64,000 nt of DNA, taken from positions 1,054,001 through 1,118,000 of the forward strand of contig CALODV010000008.1 of the NCBI GenBank assembly GCA_942492065.1, read 5' to 3'. Shown here piece by piece: positions 9,334 to 17,995 of this stretch. The stretch comes from G963665815 sp942492065. GTDB taxonomy: Bacteria; Cloacimonadota; Cloacimonadia; Cloacimonadales; JAIOQZ01. Made by a program: the position numbers and the translations under genes. The number at the start of each line of letters is the position of its first letter. Position 1 is the first letter of the stretch. The notes under the pieces are model-generated. The model made no database searches. It was not told where the DNA came from and was given only the letters and a program-made list of their open reading frames with translations.

Positions 9334-11174
9334 GGAAACTTGTTCTCATGACTGTTATGTCTCTGATTCTAGGCTGTGTTTCAGTTCCACGTGATGAAAC
9401 CGAAACATACGAGTATGCTCTGGCTGTTTATAATTCAGGCGACTATCAAAGCGCTATTCCTCTACTGAAGAAAGAATTAAAGAAAGACTCCGATTATACA
9501 AACCTTTATGAAGTGCTTGCTCATTCGTTTTATATGACAGGTCAACCCGACTCCACAATGAAATACCTGAAAAAAGGTGAGAGTTTCTGGAAAAAAAACA
9601 TCGAAAATGCTTTATTGTCAGTAAAAACACAGATTACTACAAAGGAATCCCAGAAAGATTTCCTCAGCTATGTTAACAGTGTTGCAAGAAAATTCAATAT
9701 GGATCCGGGTCTGCTCCTTGCCTTCATGCATCAGGAAAGTGCTTTCAGGGCAGACGCAGTTTCATCTGCAGGTGCTGTCGGGCTTGTACAGTTAATGCCG
9801 GCAACAGCAAAAGCACTTGGTTTAAAAGTACCACCGGAAAACTATGTAAAAGAACCTGAGATAAAAGACCACAACCAAGACGAGAGATTCCATCCGGGTA
9901 AGAACATATATGCATCGGCTCGTCATATCAGTTTTCTGCTGCAGCATTATAAAAAGGACAAGAAAAAAAGAACTAACCTGCAGAAGGCAATTGCCGCATA
10001 TCTTTCAGGAACAGGTAATGTAAAAGACAGTATTCCAAATTATGCAAAGCATTATGTTAATAAGGTTTCAGGATATTACAAAGAATACCGATACAGTGAT
10101 AAAAACAAAGCAAAAGCTGCAGAGTTGTACAACAGAAGGAATACCGGAAAACAATTCTTCAGTTCTTATAGTACTGGGAAGAATTCCAGGGGGCTGAGCT
10201 CTGTTAATAAATACATCAAAAAGATGAATAATCTGGGGATTGATATCCAGCGTTCTGCATTCTATAACAATCTTGCACTTGCAAGCAGTGCATCAGGGGA
10301 TAATCACAAAGCGGATTCTCTGTTCAATGCAGCTATATATCTTGACTCTAAAGATGTAACAGCCTTCACAAATTATGCTGTATTTCTATATAATACGAAT
10401 CAAATGGATAAATGTTTAGATCTCCTGCTTCATCCACCTACAAATGATCTTGAGTTGATCCTGGTTTTAAAATCCGGTATTTACCTGGCAAAGAAACAAT
10501 ATAATAAGGCTGTAGGAACTGCTGAAGATGGAATAAGAATGTACCCTGACAATCTTCTGTTGAGTAACAACCTGGCTCTTGGATATTTCTTCACACGTGA
10601 AAGAGACAAAGCATTATCTATCTTAAGCTCTTTAACAAACGAAACAGGTAATCAAGTCATCATCAGTAATTACCTATGTGTACTCTATGATTACTATTAT
10701 GCTGAACAGTCTGTGGTTTCTTATACATTGTTTACACGAATGAATGATGAAGCACAGTCTGATTATATCTGGCCAACAGATAGAATAAACATTTCTTCTT
10801 ATTATGGATGGAGACCTAATCCTGTATTACGAGACTGGAATGAACGCCTGAAGGATCTGGACTTTCACTATGGGATTGATATTCCAGGTGCAGAAGGTGA
10901 TCCTATCTATGCAGTGAAGTCAGGTATTGTCACAACCTCCACGTTCAATGATGTCTCAGGAAATGTTGTAGTACTGCAGCATGACGATGGTGGTTATTCT
11001 GTATATTATCACATGAGCAAGCGGATTTCCGAACAAGGAGACAGGGTTAAGCAGGGTGATATTATCGGAGAGATTGGAACAACAGGCCGATCAACCGGAA
11101 ATCACCTTCACTACGGACTTTACGATAAAAACTGGAAGCCGCTGAACCCGATTCTTTTCTATCCATTTTTCTAA
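9327..11174 (+). CDS. Lipoprotein with lytic transglycosylase, TPR and M23 endopeptidase domains
   Basis: A lipoprotein signal peptide ends LILGC near residue 17. TPR-like helices come first (~25-90), then a goose-type/Slt lytic transglycosylase domain whose catalytic glutamate is in HQESAFRAD near residue 135 and whose GAVGLVQLMPATA motif follows. More TPRs occupy ~300-460. The C-terminus is an M23 (LytM) peptidase with HYGIDI near 513 and HLHYG near 593, so both zinc-ligand motifs look intact. It could therefore cut both glycan strands and peptide crosslinks. It follows the LysM gene with a 7-base overlap. Confidence 0.85.
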   Translation: MVRKLVLMTVMSLILGCVSVPRDETETYEYALAVYNSGDYQSAIPLLKKELKKDSDYTNLYEVLAHSFYMTGQPDSTMKYLKKGESFWKKNIENALLSVKTQITTKESQKDFLSYVNSVARKFNMDPGLLLAFMHQESAFRADAVSSAGAVGLVQLMPATAKALGLKVPPENYVKEPEIKDHNQDERFHPGKNIYASARHISFLLQHYKKDKKKRTNLQKAIAAYLSGTGNVKDSIPNYAKHYVNKVSGYYKEYRYSDKNKAKAAELYNRRNTGKQFFSSYSTGKNSRGLSSVNKYIKKMNNLGIDIQRSAFYNNLALASSASGDNHKADSLFNAAIYLDSKDVTAFTNYAVFLYNTNQMDKCLDLLLHPPTNDLELILVLKSGIYLAKKQYNKAVGTAEDGIRMYPDNLLLSNNLALGYFFTRERDKALSILSSLTNETGNQVIISNYLCVLYDYYYAEQSVVSYTLFTRMNDEAQSDYIWPTDRINISSYYGWRPNPVLRDWNERLKDLDFHYGIDIPGAEGDPIYAVKSGIVTTSTFNDVSGNVVVLQHDDGGYSVYYHMSKRISEQGDRVKQGDIIGEIGTTGRSTGNHLHYGLYDKNWKPLNPILFYPFF

Positions 11175-11210
11175 ACTATTACATACAATCAAATTCCTTA
11201 AAGAAAACAT

Positions 11211-11238
11211 TTGACTACATACGTATATTTTTTAGAAT
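11211..11238 (+). promoter_or_regulatory. Promoter positioned for a leaderless transcript
   Basis: TTGACT (11211-11216), a 16-bp spacer and TAGAAT (11233-11238) match the sigma-70 consensus. The expected start of transcription falls on or next to the A of the ATG at 11245, and no Shine-Dalgarno sequence precedes that ATG. Confidence 0.5.
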
Positions 11239-11244
11239 ATTAGC

Positions 11245-12429
11245 ATGGAAAAATATTTTTTTAGATGTATTAATTGCGGCAAAAGTTTTCATAATATTAA
11301 GTTCATGTATACATGTCCGGATTGCTATGAATCCCGCTCTGATGAACCTCCCAAAGGTTATCTGAAAATGGAATACAAGTATTCGGAAATAATTGAAAAG
11401 CATCATAATATTAATGATGATCTGCTTCTGGATCTGCTGCCGATAGAATCATTAGCAAGTTTCCCAGCACTTAATGTCGGAGACACACCTTTGTATGATA
11501 TTTCGACTAATCTCGGATTATCAGACGGTAATTGCAAACTCTACGCGAAGGATGATTCACAGAATCCTACATTCTCATATAAAGACAGAGCATCTGCGTT
11601 AGTTTCTGCCTTCGCCAAAGAGCAGGGAATTGATTCGATTGTGGCTGCATCGACCGGTAATGCCGGATCGTCCATAGCAGGAATTTGTGCTAACCAGAAC
11701 CAGAAAGCCATTGTTTTCGTACCGGCATCTGCACCGGAGGCCAAATTAACTCAGATTCAGCTGTATGGTGCTGAACTGGTCAGAGTAAAAGGAACATACG
11801 ACCAGGCTTTTGACGAAAGCCTTAAGTATTCAGAAGAGACCGATTGTTTTAACAGAAATACGGGCTACAATCCTCTTACAGTGGAAGGCAAAAAAACTTC
11901 TGCGTTTGAACTGGCAAATGAGCTTGAATCCATAGACAGAGTCTTTGTGCCGGTAGGTGATGGCGTAATTATATCCGGTGTTTTCAAGGGATTTGAAGAT
12001 CTGGTAAAATGTGGAGTCATCAGCAAGTTTCCGGAAATCATTGCTGTGCAGTCAAAGCAGAGCAGTAATCTAATAAATAATCTCTGTACAGATAAATTTA
12101 TTTCTGAAGAATGTACAACCGCTGCAGATTCCATATCAGTTGCCATACCAAGAAACTTCTATATGGCAAGGGATTATATAAGCAGATACAATTGCAGAAC
12201 GGTATTAGTCTCTGATCCTGAAATATTGAAAGCTTCGTCCGAATTATGCAGTAAAACAGGACTGTTCAGTGAACCGGCGGGAGCGACTTCCTATGCGGGT
12301 TTCAAGAGATTCAGCGAAATATATGACAATTCAGGGATTAACGTTATATTATTAACAGGTAGCGGCCTGAAAGATATAAAGACAATGCAGAGATTTCTAA
12401 ATCAACAAAAAGAAGGTATAAATGAGTAG
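11245..12429 (+). CDS. Threonine synthase-like PLP-dependent enzyme
   Basis: Fold-type II PLP enzyme. A zinc-ribbon with C8, C11, C24 and C27 precedes the catalytic part, as in many threonine synthases; the PLP lysine is in SYKDRAS near residue 113 and the phosphate-binding loop is STGNAGSS near 137. The length (394) suits threonine synthase. However, it is the first gene of an operon with a molybdenum hydroxylase and a PreA-like enzyme, and no hom or thrB is nearby, so it may act on another beta- or gamma-substituted amino acid, such as a diaminopropionate-lyase-like role. Its 3' end overlaps the next gene by 8 bases. Confidence 0.75.
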   Translation: MEKYFFRCINCGKSFHNIKFMYTCPDCYESRSDEPPKGYLKMEYKYSEIIEKHHNINDDLLLDLLPIESLASFPALNVGDTPLYDISTNLGLSDGNCKLYAKDDSQNPTFSYKDRASALVSAFAKEQGIDSIVAASTGNAGSSIAGICANQNQKAIVFVPASAPEAKLTQIQLYGAELVRVKGTYDQAFDESLKYSEETDCFNRNTGYNPLTVEGKKTSAFELANELESIDRVFVPVGDGVIISGVFKGFEDLVKCGVISKFPEIIAVQSKQSSNLINNLCTDKFISEECTTAADSISVAIPRNFYMARDYISRYNCRTVLVSDPEILKASSELCSKTGLFSEPAGATSYAGFKRFSEIYDNSGINVILLTGSGLKDIKTMQRFLNQQKEGINE

Positions 12430-14575
12430 TATTCTCAGAGTAGATGGAATAAGAAAACTCGAAGGTAAAACGAAATATGTAGATGACTACACTTTCCCTG
12501 CCATGCTGCATGGAGCAATAATCTGCTCAACAATTCACAAGGGAAAGATAATTAAAATACAATACCCGGATAAGTTCAACCCGAGCGATTTCATTATCTG
12601 CTCAGCAAGTGATATTCCGGGGCTGAATATAGTACCGGAACCGGTATCGGATAGTGTTTTTCTCAGCGACGGAGAAGTCCGATATATGGGACAACCTATA
12701 CTTTGCGTAGCTCATGCAGATAAGCAGATGCTTCAGGAGTTCATTCGTGACACAAAGATTGTGTACGAAAAATACCAGAAAGAACTCGCCTGTACAAATT
12801 ACAAAAAGTGTCTTGAAAATGAAGCAAATGCGTTTGGCAGAGCCATAGAAATAGATCATGGAAAGAAACATGAGATAGATGACTCCTGGATTCATCTTAA
12901 AAAGACCTACTATACTCCACATCAGGAGCAGGCTTATCTGGAAACTCAAGGAATGATTGCTAACTATCACAAAGCCAGCGGAACAATGAATATTCTGGGC
13001 TCTATGCAATGTCCGTATTTCGTAAAAGAAGCGGTAGAGCAGATTATGGGAGATGCTGTCTCCAAGGTTATAGTTGAAGTTGCAGAAGGTGTTGGCGGTG
13101 CATTTGGCGGGAAAGAAGATTTCCCAAATAATATTGCCGGATTCGCAGCATTACTCAGCTATAAATCAAATTGTCCGGTTAAAATAATTCTGGATAGAAA
13201 TCAGGATATGATAATAACCACTAAGCGGCATCCTGCCAGAGTTGAGATTGAATCGTATGTTGATCCTGATACAAAAAAAATCAAGAAGATGTCTATAGAT
13301 TACAGACTTGATGCGGGTTGTTTCCAGACTTTATCTCCGGTTGTCCTCTCCCGTGGTGTATTGCATGCTACCGGGGTTTATGCCTGTGATGATGTCTATA
13401 TCATGGGCAGATTGTTCAGATCTAATACACCACCTAACGGAGCATTCAGAGGATTTGGTGCCCCCCAGGCAATATTTGCCATAGAAAGCCATATTGAAGA
13501 CCTGGCGGCATTGCTGAATGCTGCACCGGATGAATTCAGAGAACTGAATTTACTGACCAATAATGACAAGCTTCCATCAACTCAGATGCTTGACACTTCC
13601 CCACTCTACGAATGCTGGAATGAACTGTTGAAAGAATCTGATTTCAGAAATAAGTATAAAGAATTTAATGCCTGGAATAAAGCCCATAAAATCAAGAAAG
13701 GTATAGGACTGTCACTCACTTATCATGGTGGTGGTTACACAGGTAACGGAGAGAAAGTACTTGCTTCTGAAGTGAAAATAACTCTTATGAAAAATAAGAC
13801 TGTTGAAGTTTTTGTTTCCAATGTAGATATGGGACAGGGCTGCAGTACAACTCTTGCTCAGCGAGTTGCCGAAGGTCTGCAGTATCCTGTTGATAAGGTT
13901 ATTGTCAGAACCCCAGATACAAGTAAAACCCCTAACTCCGGTCCTACAGTTGCTTCCAGAACAATATATGTTGTGGGAAAAATTCTGTTCGATCTGGCAA
14001 AAGACATCAGAAAACAAATTGGTGATCCTGAGACATATTTTGAGACAGAAATAGAACTTCCGGTTGAATTCAACGGTAAATTTACACCCGATCCGAATGT
14101 TGTTTTTGATGAGGAAACATACAAAGGAATCGGCTACAGGGATTATTCCTGGGCTGCCTGCGCTGTTGAGATTTCTTATGATCCTGACCTGTTCATGGTG
14201 AAAGTCGATAAAATATGGAATGTGCTGGATATAGGAAAAGTAGTGAATCCGTCTATTGCAGAAGGTCAGGTAGCCGGTGCAGTTGTTCAGGGAATAGGCT
14301 ATGGAACAACTGAAATTACTTATAAACCCGGTGCAGGAAAAACTTCAGGACTGTCTAATTATGTTGTACCAATCATTCAGGATGCTCCGGATATTCACAT
14401 CAAATTTGTGAACACGGATTGTGAAACAGCTAAAGGACTTGGGGAAATCCCTATGAACTACCCAGCTCCTGCAGTAAGAAATGCCCTGAAACATGCTGCA
14501 GGAATAACACTTGATGAAATTCCTCTCCTCCCTGAACTGATTTTCGATGAATGGAGTAAAAATGAAAAAAAATAA
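12422..14575 (+). CDS. Molybdenum hydroxylase large subunit (xanthine dehydrogenase family)
   Basis: Molybdopterin-cytosine-dinucleotide-binding catalytic subunit of the xanthine dehydrogenase/aldehyde oxidase family. Seen are the N-terminal IRKLEGKTKYVDD segment, the cofactor loop VGGAFGGKED near residue 225, RGFGAPQA near 343, MGQGCST near 469 and the catalytic glutamate in GLGEIP near 674. It is 717 residues, somewhat shorter than most XdhA (about 750-780). The separate 2Fe-2S and FAD subunits follow directly, giving a three-subunit enzyme. Substrate cannot be read from sequence; the operon suggests a purine or another N-heterocycle. Confidence 0.88.
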   Translation: MSSILRVDGIRKLEGKTKYVDDYTFPAMLHGAIICSTIHKGKIIKIQYPDKFNPSDFIICSASDIPGLNIVPEPVSDSVFLSDGEVRYMGQPILCVAHADKQMLQEFIRDTKIVYEKYQKELACTNYKKCLENEANAFGRAIEIDHGKKHEIDDSWIHLKKTYYTPHQEQAYLETQGMIANYHKASGTMNILGSMQCPYFVKEAVEQIMGDAVSKVIVEVAEGVGGAFGGKEDFPNNIAGFAALLSYKSNCPVKIILDRNQDMIITTKRHPARVEIESYVDPDTKKIKKMSIDYRLDAGCFQTLSPVVLSRGVLHATGVYACDDVYIMGRLFRSNTPPNGAFRGFGAPQAIFAIESHIEDLAALLNAAPDEFRELNLLTNNDKLPSTQMLDTSPLYECWNELLKESDFRNKYKEFNAWNKAHKIKKGIGLSLTYHGGGYTGNGEKVLASEVKITLMKNKTVEVFVSNVDMGQGCSTTLAQRVAEGLQYPVDKVIVRTPDTSKTPNSGPTVASRTIYVVGKILFDLAKDIRKQIGDPETYFETEIELPVEFNGKFTPDPNVVFDEETYKGIGYRDYSWAACAVEISYDPDLFMVKVDKIWNVLDIGKVVNPSIAEGQVAGAVVQGIGYGTTEITYKPGAGKTSGLSNYVVPIIQDAPDIHIKFVNTDCETAKGLGEIPMNYPAPAVRNALKHAAGITLDEIPLLPELIFDEWSKNEKK

Positions 14576-15044
14576 AATCTTTATTAAATTCAAGCTGAAT
14601 GGTAATAAAACTAAAATGGAAGTTGATCCTTTAAAACGAGTACTGGATCTTCTCAGAGAAGAGTTTGATCTGAAATCACTGAAAGAAGGCTGTGGCGAAG
14701 GAGAATGCGGAGCCTGCACAATTCTGCTTAACGGAAAACCTGTTACCAGCTGCATATTGAGAGCCGGACAATTGGAAAGCACAGAGGTACTAACTCTGGA
14801 AGGCATAAGAGAATCGGAATTAGGTAAGATTATTATTGAAGCATTCCATAATAACAATGCTGTTCAGTGCGGTTTTTGCTTCCCCGGCTTTCTCATGACA
14901 ACATATGCATACATTATCTCAGGTGGTGATACTCAGAAAGATAACATTAAAAGAGCACTAGCCGGTAATATCTGTCGCTGTACCGGGTATGACAAAATCA
15001 TTCAATCTGTTGTAGATTCAATAAATACATATTGCCAGAAGTAA
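14562..15044 (+). CDS. Molybdenum hydroxylase [2Fe-2S] subunit
   Basis: Small iron-sulfur subunit (160 residues) of the same complex. The plant-type [2Fe-2S] cluster ligands are in CGEGECGAC near residues 43-51 and a cysteine near 63; the second cluster ligands are in QCGFC near 102 and CRCTGYD near 137. The start at 14562 has GGAG seven bases upstream and lies inside the end of the large-subunit gene; an earlier in-frame ATG at 14547 lacks a good ribosome binding site. Confidence 0.92.
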   Translation: MKKNKIFIKFKLNGNKTKMEVDPLKRVLDLLREEFDLKSLKEGCGEGECGACTILLNGKPVTSCILRAGQLESTEVLTLEGIRESELGKIIIEAFHNNNAVQCGFCFPGFLMTTYAYIISGGDTQKDNIKRALAGNICRCTGYDKIIQSVVDSINTYCQK

Positions 15045-15053
15045 GGAAGAACA

Positions 15054-15890
15054 ATGAATTACAAGACACATATCATCACTGACCTTACGGAATTACTTAC
15101 GTTGATAAACTCAGAAACAAAGCCTTGGTTTGTTGCAGGTGGAACGGATATCAGTCTGAACATTTCCAGAAATCAGCTTCCACCAGATTCTGATATATAT
15201 TTTATTCAGGGGATTTCTTCTTTAAGGAACATCACTAATAAGAACGGTTATATCAGAATTGGAGCTTTAAATACAATTACAGAGTTACTTGACTCTCCCG
15301 TTGTAATGGAAAGTCTTCCTTTTTTGAAGATAGCACTTCAGGACTTTGCATCAGCACAAATAAGAAACATTGCTACACTAACAGGTAATATTGCTAATGG
15401 ATCACCTACCGCTGACACAATCCCGATCCTTCTTGTTCTTGATGCTGAACTTGTTCTGAGTTCCGTAAAAGGCTCCAGAGTCGTTCCTCTATCTGACTTT
15501 TTCACAGATTACAAAACCAACGTTATGGAAAACAACGAAGTAATTACTGAAATTATTATTCCTGACAAGTTCAAAGATTCAGAGCTTTTCTATTATAAAG
15601 TTGGCAACAGATCTTCCCTTACAATAGCAAAAGTTAACATTGCTATCTTAAAAGGTGGGAAGATCAGCGCTGCAGCCGGAAGTGTTAACAGTTATCCGAT
15701 AAGACTTGCTTCTCTGGAAGAAATTATAAAAGAAAAGGGTGTTGAACAGCTCACAACTGAGGATATTGAAAAAGAATTGAAAAATCTCATAACTCCCATA
15801 ACCGACTTCAGATCGACATCAGAATATAGATTTACTGTTACAAGGAACCTTATATGCAGTACATTAGATTTCATAAAGCAAAACTCCTGA
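15054..15890 (+). CDS. Molybdenum hydroxylase FAD-binding subunit
   Basis: FAD subunit of the three-part hydroxylase. The FAD-binding motif FVAGGTDI is near residue 26 and the second motif, QIRNIATLTGNIANGSPTAD, near residue 102. At 278 residues it has the usual length of the separate FAD chain and ends with the CO-dehydrogenase-flavoprotein C-terminal fold region. The ribosome binding site AAGGAAG is 6-7 bases upstream. The last 37 bases overlap the following lipoprotein gene in another frame. Confidence 0.9.
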   Translation: MNYKTHIITDLTELLTLINSETKPWFVAGGTDISLNISRNQLPPDSDIYFIQGISSLRNITNKNGYIRIGALNTITELLDSPVVMESLPFLKIALQDFASAQIRNIATLTGNIANGSPTADTIPILLVLDAELVLSSVKGSRVVPLSDFFTDYKTNVMENNEVITEIIIPDKFKDSELFYYKVGNRSSLTIAKVNIAILKGGKISAAAGSVNSYPIRLASLEEIIKEKGVEQLTTEDIEKELKNLITPITDFRSTSEYRFTVTRNLICSTLDFIKQNS

Positions 15891-16459
15891 TAGTTATCTG
15901 CTTTGTTCTCTGGGGATGCGGACCTGCTATGTCTACATTTCAATCGGATTCACTTCGTTTATATAACGGAAACGGATACCAGATTTCTTATCCGGTATCT
16001 GCGAGAGTCAGAACTGAACTGGAAAATACAGATGCCAGGGATGAACTCCATATAGAAGGTGCCCAGATCACTATTGAAGGAAAACGCGTATCATCCTTCG
16101 ACCTTGTTATAAGAACATATAACAATAAGGATGTTAAAGGGCTTAACAGGTGGATAAAGAATTACTACAGCACTAAATGGCAGCAGACAAGACGTTTGCT
16201 GAATCCACCAACCCTTCCGGTTGATGTTAATGGCAATATTTCCAACAATTATATAAGTGATACGACTGTAGGACCTTATAAAGCTATTGTTGTTAACACT
16301 CCTGATGTTAAATTCATTAAAAGAACTTTTTACCTGTATAATAAAAAAATCGTGTACGCAATAGAATACAAAGATTATGAACTTGCTTATAATCCATTAG
16401 CAGATGTACAGCTTAGTTTGTATTCACTTATTCTCAGTACATTTCAATTAACAAAATAA
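15854..16459 (+). CDS. Lipoprotein of unknown function
   Basis: Starts inside the FAD-subunit gene after AAGGA. The N-terminus has a basic stretch, a hydrophobic core and a lipobox LWGC, so the mature protein should be lipidated at the cysteine near residue 22. The remaining ~180 residues look like a single beta-rich domain; I recognise no family. Its position between molybdenum hydroxylase and PreA-like genes is probably by operon membership only; a direct link to that metabolism is not evident. Confidence 0.6.
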   Translation: MQYIRFHKAKLLIVICFVLWGCGPAMSTFQSDSLRLYNGNGYQISYPVSARVRTELENTDARDELHIEGAQITIEGKRVSSFDLVIRTYNNKDVKGLNRWIKNYYSTKWQQTRRLLNPPTLPVDVNGNISNNYISDTTVGPYKAIVVNTPDVKFIKRTFYLYNKKIVYAIEYKDYELAYNPLADVQLSLYSLILSTFQLTK

Positions 16460-16477
16460 ACTTTTCGGGGAGACAAA

Positions 16478-17566
16478 ATGGCTGAATTAAAATGCAGATT
16501 ATGGGGACATGAACTTAAAAATCCAATTATGCCTGCTGCCGGACCTAATTGTGTGGATGGAGAAATGCTGATAGCAGCATCAAGAGGTGGTGCAGGTGGA
16601 CTGGTTATGAAAACAATATCTGTTGAACCAGCCAAAATTCCCTACCCGAATATTAAAAGAGTAAATAAAGAAACTTTGATGAACGCTGAATTATGGTCTG
16701 AATATCCATATCAGCAATATCTGGATAAAGAGTATGAATTGGCTAAATCCACAGGTCAGTTCCTTATGGCAAGCATAGGTTATAACGCTGAGGAACTCAG
16801 TTTTCTGGGACCTCTCGTGGAGAAAACCGGTTATGTTGATGCTATTGAGTTCTCCGTCCACTATGTAGGAAAAGACTATACTACCGTAGTAGAAAACGCA
16901 AAGGCTTTGAAGGAATCTGTTTCACTGCCTGTTCTGGTGAAGGTATCACCGGGATTTCCGGACATTCCAGCTTTTGTGAAAGCTATTGAGTCGTATGTGG
17001 ATGGCTTTATAGCAATCAATAGTGTTGGTCCGGGGCTGGATTTCGATCCTGTAACTCTTCGTCCATTAATGGGTTCTGAACATGGTTACGGATATGTATC
17101 CGGTAGAGCCATCTTCCCAATTGCCCTGCAGATTGTGCATGAGATTTCTCTGAATACTGATAAGCCGATAATAGGTGTTGGTGGAATATACTCAGGACTG
17201 GAAGCTATTAAAATGATGATGGCCGGAGCATCTGCCGTGCAGGTATGCAGTATTGTTATTGAAGAAGGGCATTCCGCTTATGCGAGAATAGCTAAAGAAA
17301 TGTCTGACTGGCTTGATAAAAACGGTTATGCAGATGTAAATGAGATTGTGGGATTGTACTCAAAGAAATCAAACAAAGCAGTTATGCAGCGCCCCGGAAT
17401 GAGCATAGATGCTGATAAATGCATCCGCTGTGGAAAATGTATCAAAACATGTCTGCATCATGGACTAAGCACAGGTGAAAAGCTGTTGCCTGTATTTAAC
17501 GAGAATTGTATTCAGTGCGGATTCTGCCAGAGCATCTGCCCGGTTAAAGCTATTAAGATGAATTGA
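16478..17566 (+). CDS. Dihydropyrimidine dehydrogenase PreA-like subunit / DHOD-like ferredoxin protein
   Basis: An FMN-type dihydroorotate-dehydrogenase-like barrel (residues ~1-300) is followed by two [4Fe-4S] ferredoxin motifs (CIRCGKCIKTC and CIQCGFCQSIC) in the last 50 residues. This is the layout of PreA, which with PreT reduces uracil or thymine with NADH. No PreT-like flavoprotein is adjacent, so its electron donor must be encoded elsewhere or be ferredoxin-like. The active-site segment after VSLPVLVKVSP resembles the family, but substrate cannot be inferred. Ribosome binding site GGGGAG. Confidence 0.8.
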   Translation: MAELKCRLWGHELKNPIMPAAGPNCVDGEMLIAASRGGAGGLVMKTISVEPAKIPYPNIKRVNKETLMNAELWSEYPYQQYLDKEYELAKSTGQFLMASIGYNAEELSFLGPLVEKTGYVDAIEFSVHYVGKDYTTVVENAKALKESVSLPVLVKVSPGFPDIPAFVKAIESYVDGFIAINSVGPGLDFDPVTLRPLMGSEHGYGYVSGRAIFPIALQIVHEISLNTDKPIIGVGGIYSGLEAIKMMMAGASAVQVCSIVIEEGHSAYARIAKEMSDWLDKNGYADVNEIVGLYSKKSNKAVMQRPGMSIDADKCIRCGKCIKTCLHHGLSTGEKLLPVFNENCIQCGFCQSICPVKAIKMN

Positions 17567-17995
17567 TTAATTGTATAGGTGCAAGCTTAACCAAGTCAGA
17601 AACCACCCCGCCTTTCAGGCACCCCTCCAAAGGATGGGAATTATGGATTACTGGTGCTGGCAAATATTTATATGTTTTACTCGGACTTGAGATCGCTTAT
17701 TAGAATCGCATAAATCTATTTAACTTCCTTGTCTTAAACCGCGGAATAACACGAAAGGAATAATTGAGTAGACAAACACCATGCAAATGGACAAAGTCCT
17801 TTGGAGTGGTTGAAGTCCATTAGATGTTTCCGAAGGAACACATCCGGAGAAATCCATAAAGGTTTTGTTAGGGTCACTTCTGAGACACAAGATATTGTGT
17901 CTCTACAAAGCTTTTCCCTGACTTTCTGATACGCCCCACGGAATGACACTGAATAACAAGGAAAGCATGATTTCTCTATTTTTCGACCTTTCTTA
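17567..17995. other. Non-coding 430-bp region with inverted repeats
   Basis: No convincing gene. It contains a perfect 9-bp inverted repeat GAGACACAA/TTGTGTCTC (17882-17903), and short complementary runs such as CACCCCTCC with GGATGGG near 17620-17640. The only ORF (minus, 17734-17949) has no ribosome binding site and its composition is not protein-like. It separates two convergent operons and may hold dispersed-repeat remnants. Confidence 0.4.
17882..17903. repeat. Perfect inverted repeat GAGACACAA-GATA-TTGTGTCTC
   Basis: Nine-bp arms with a 4-nt loop between convergent operons. No T tract follows on either strand, so it is not a simple terminator. Confidence 0.5.

Noticed and set aside
17734..17949. 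71-codon minus-strand ORF
   Set aside because: No ribosome binding site, composition not protein-like, and it runs through an inverted repeat.
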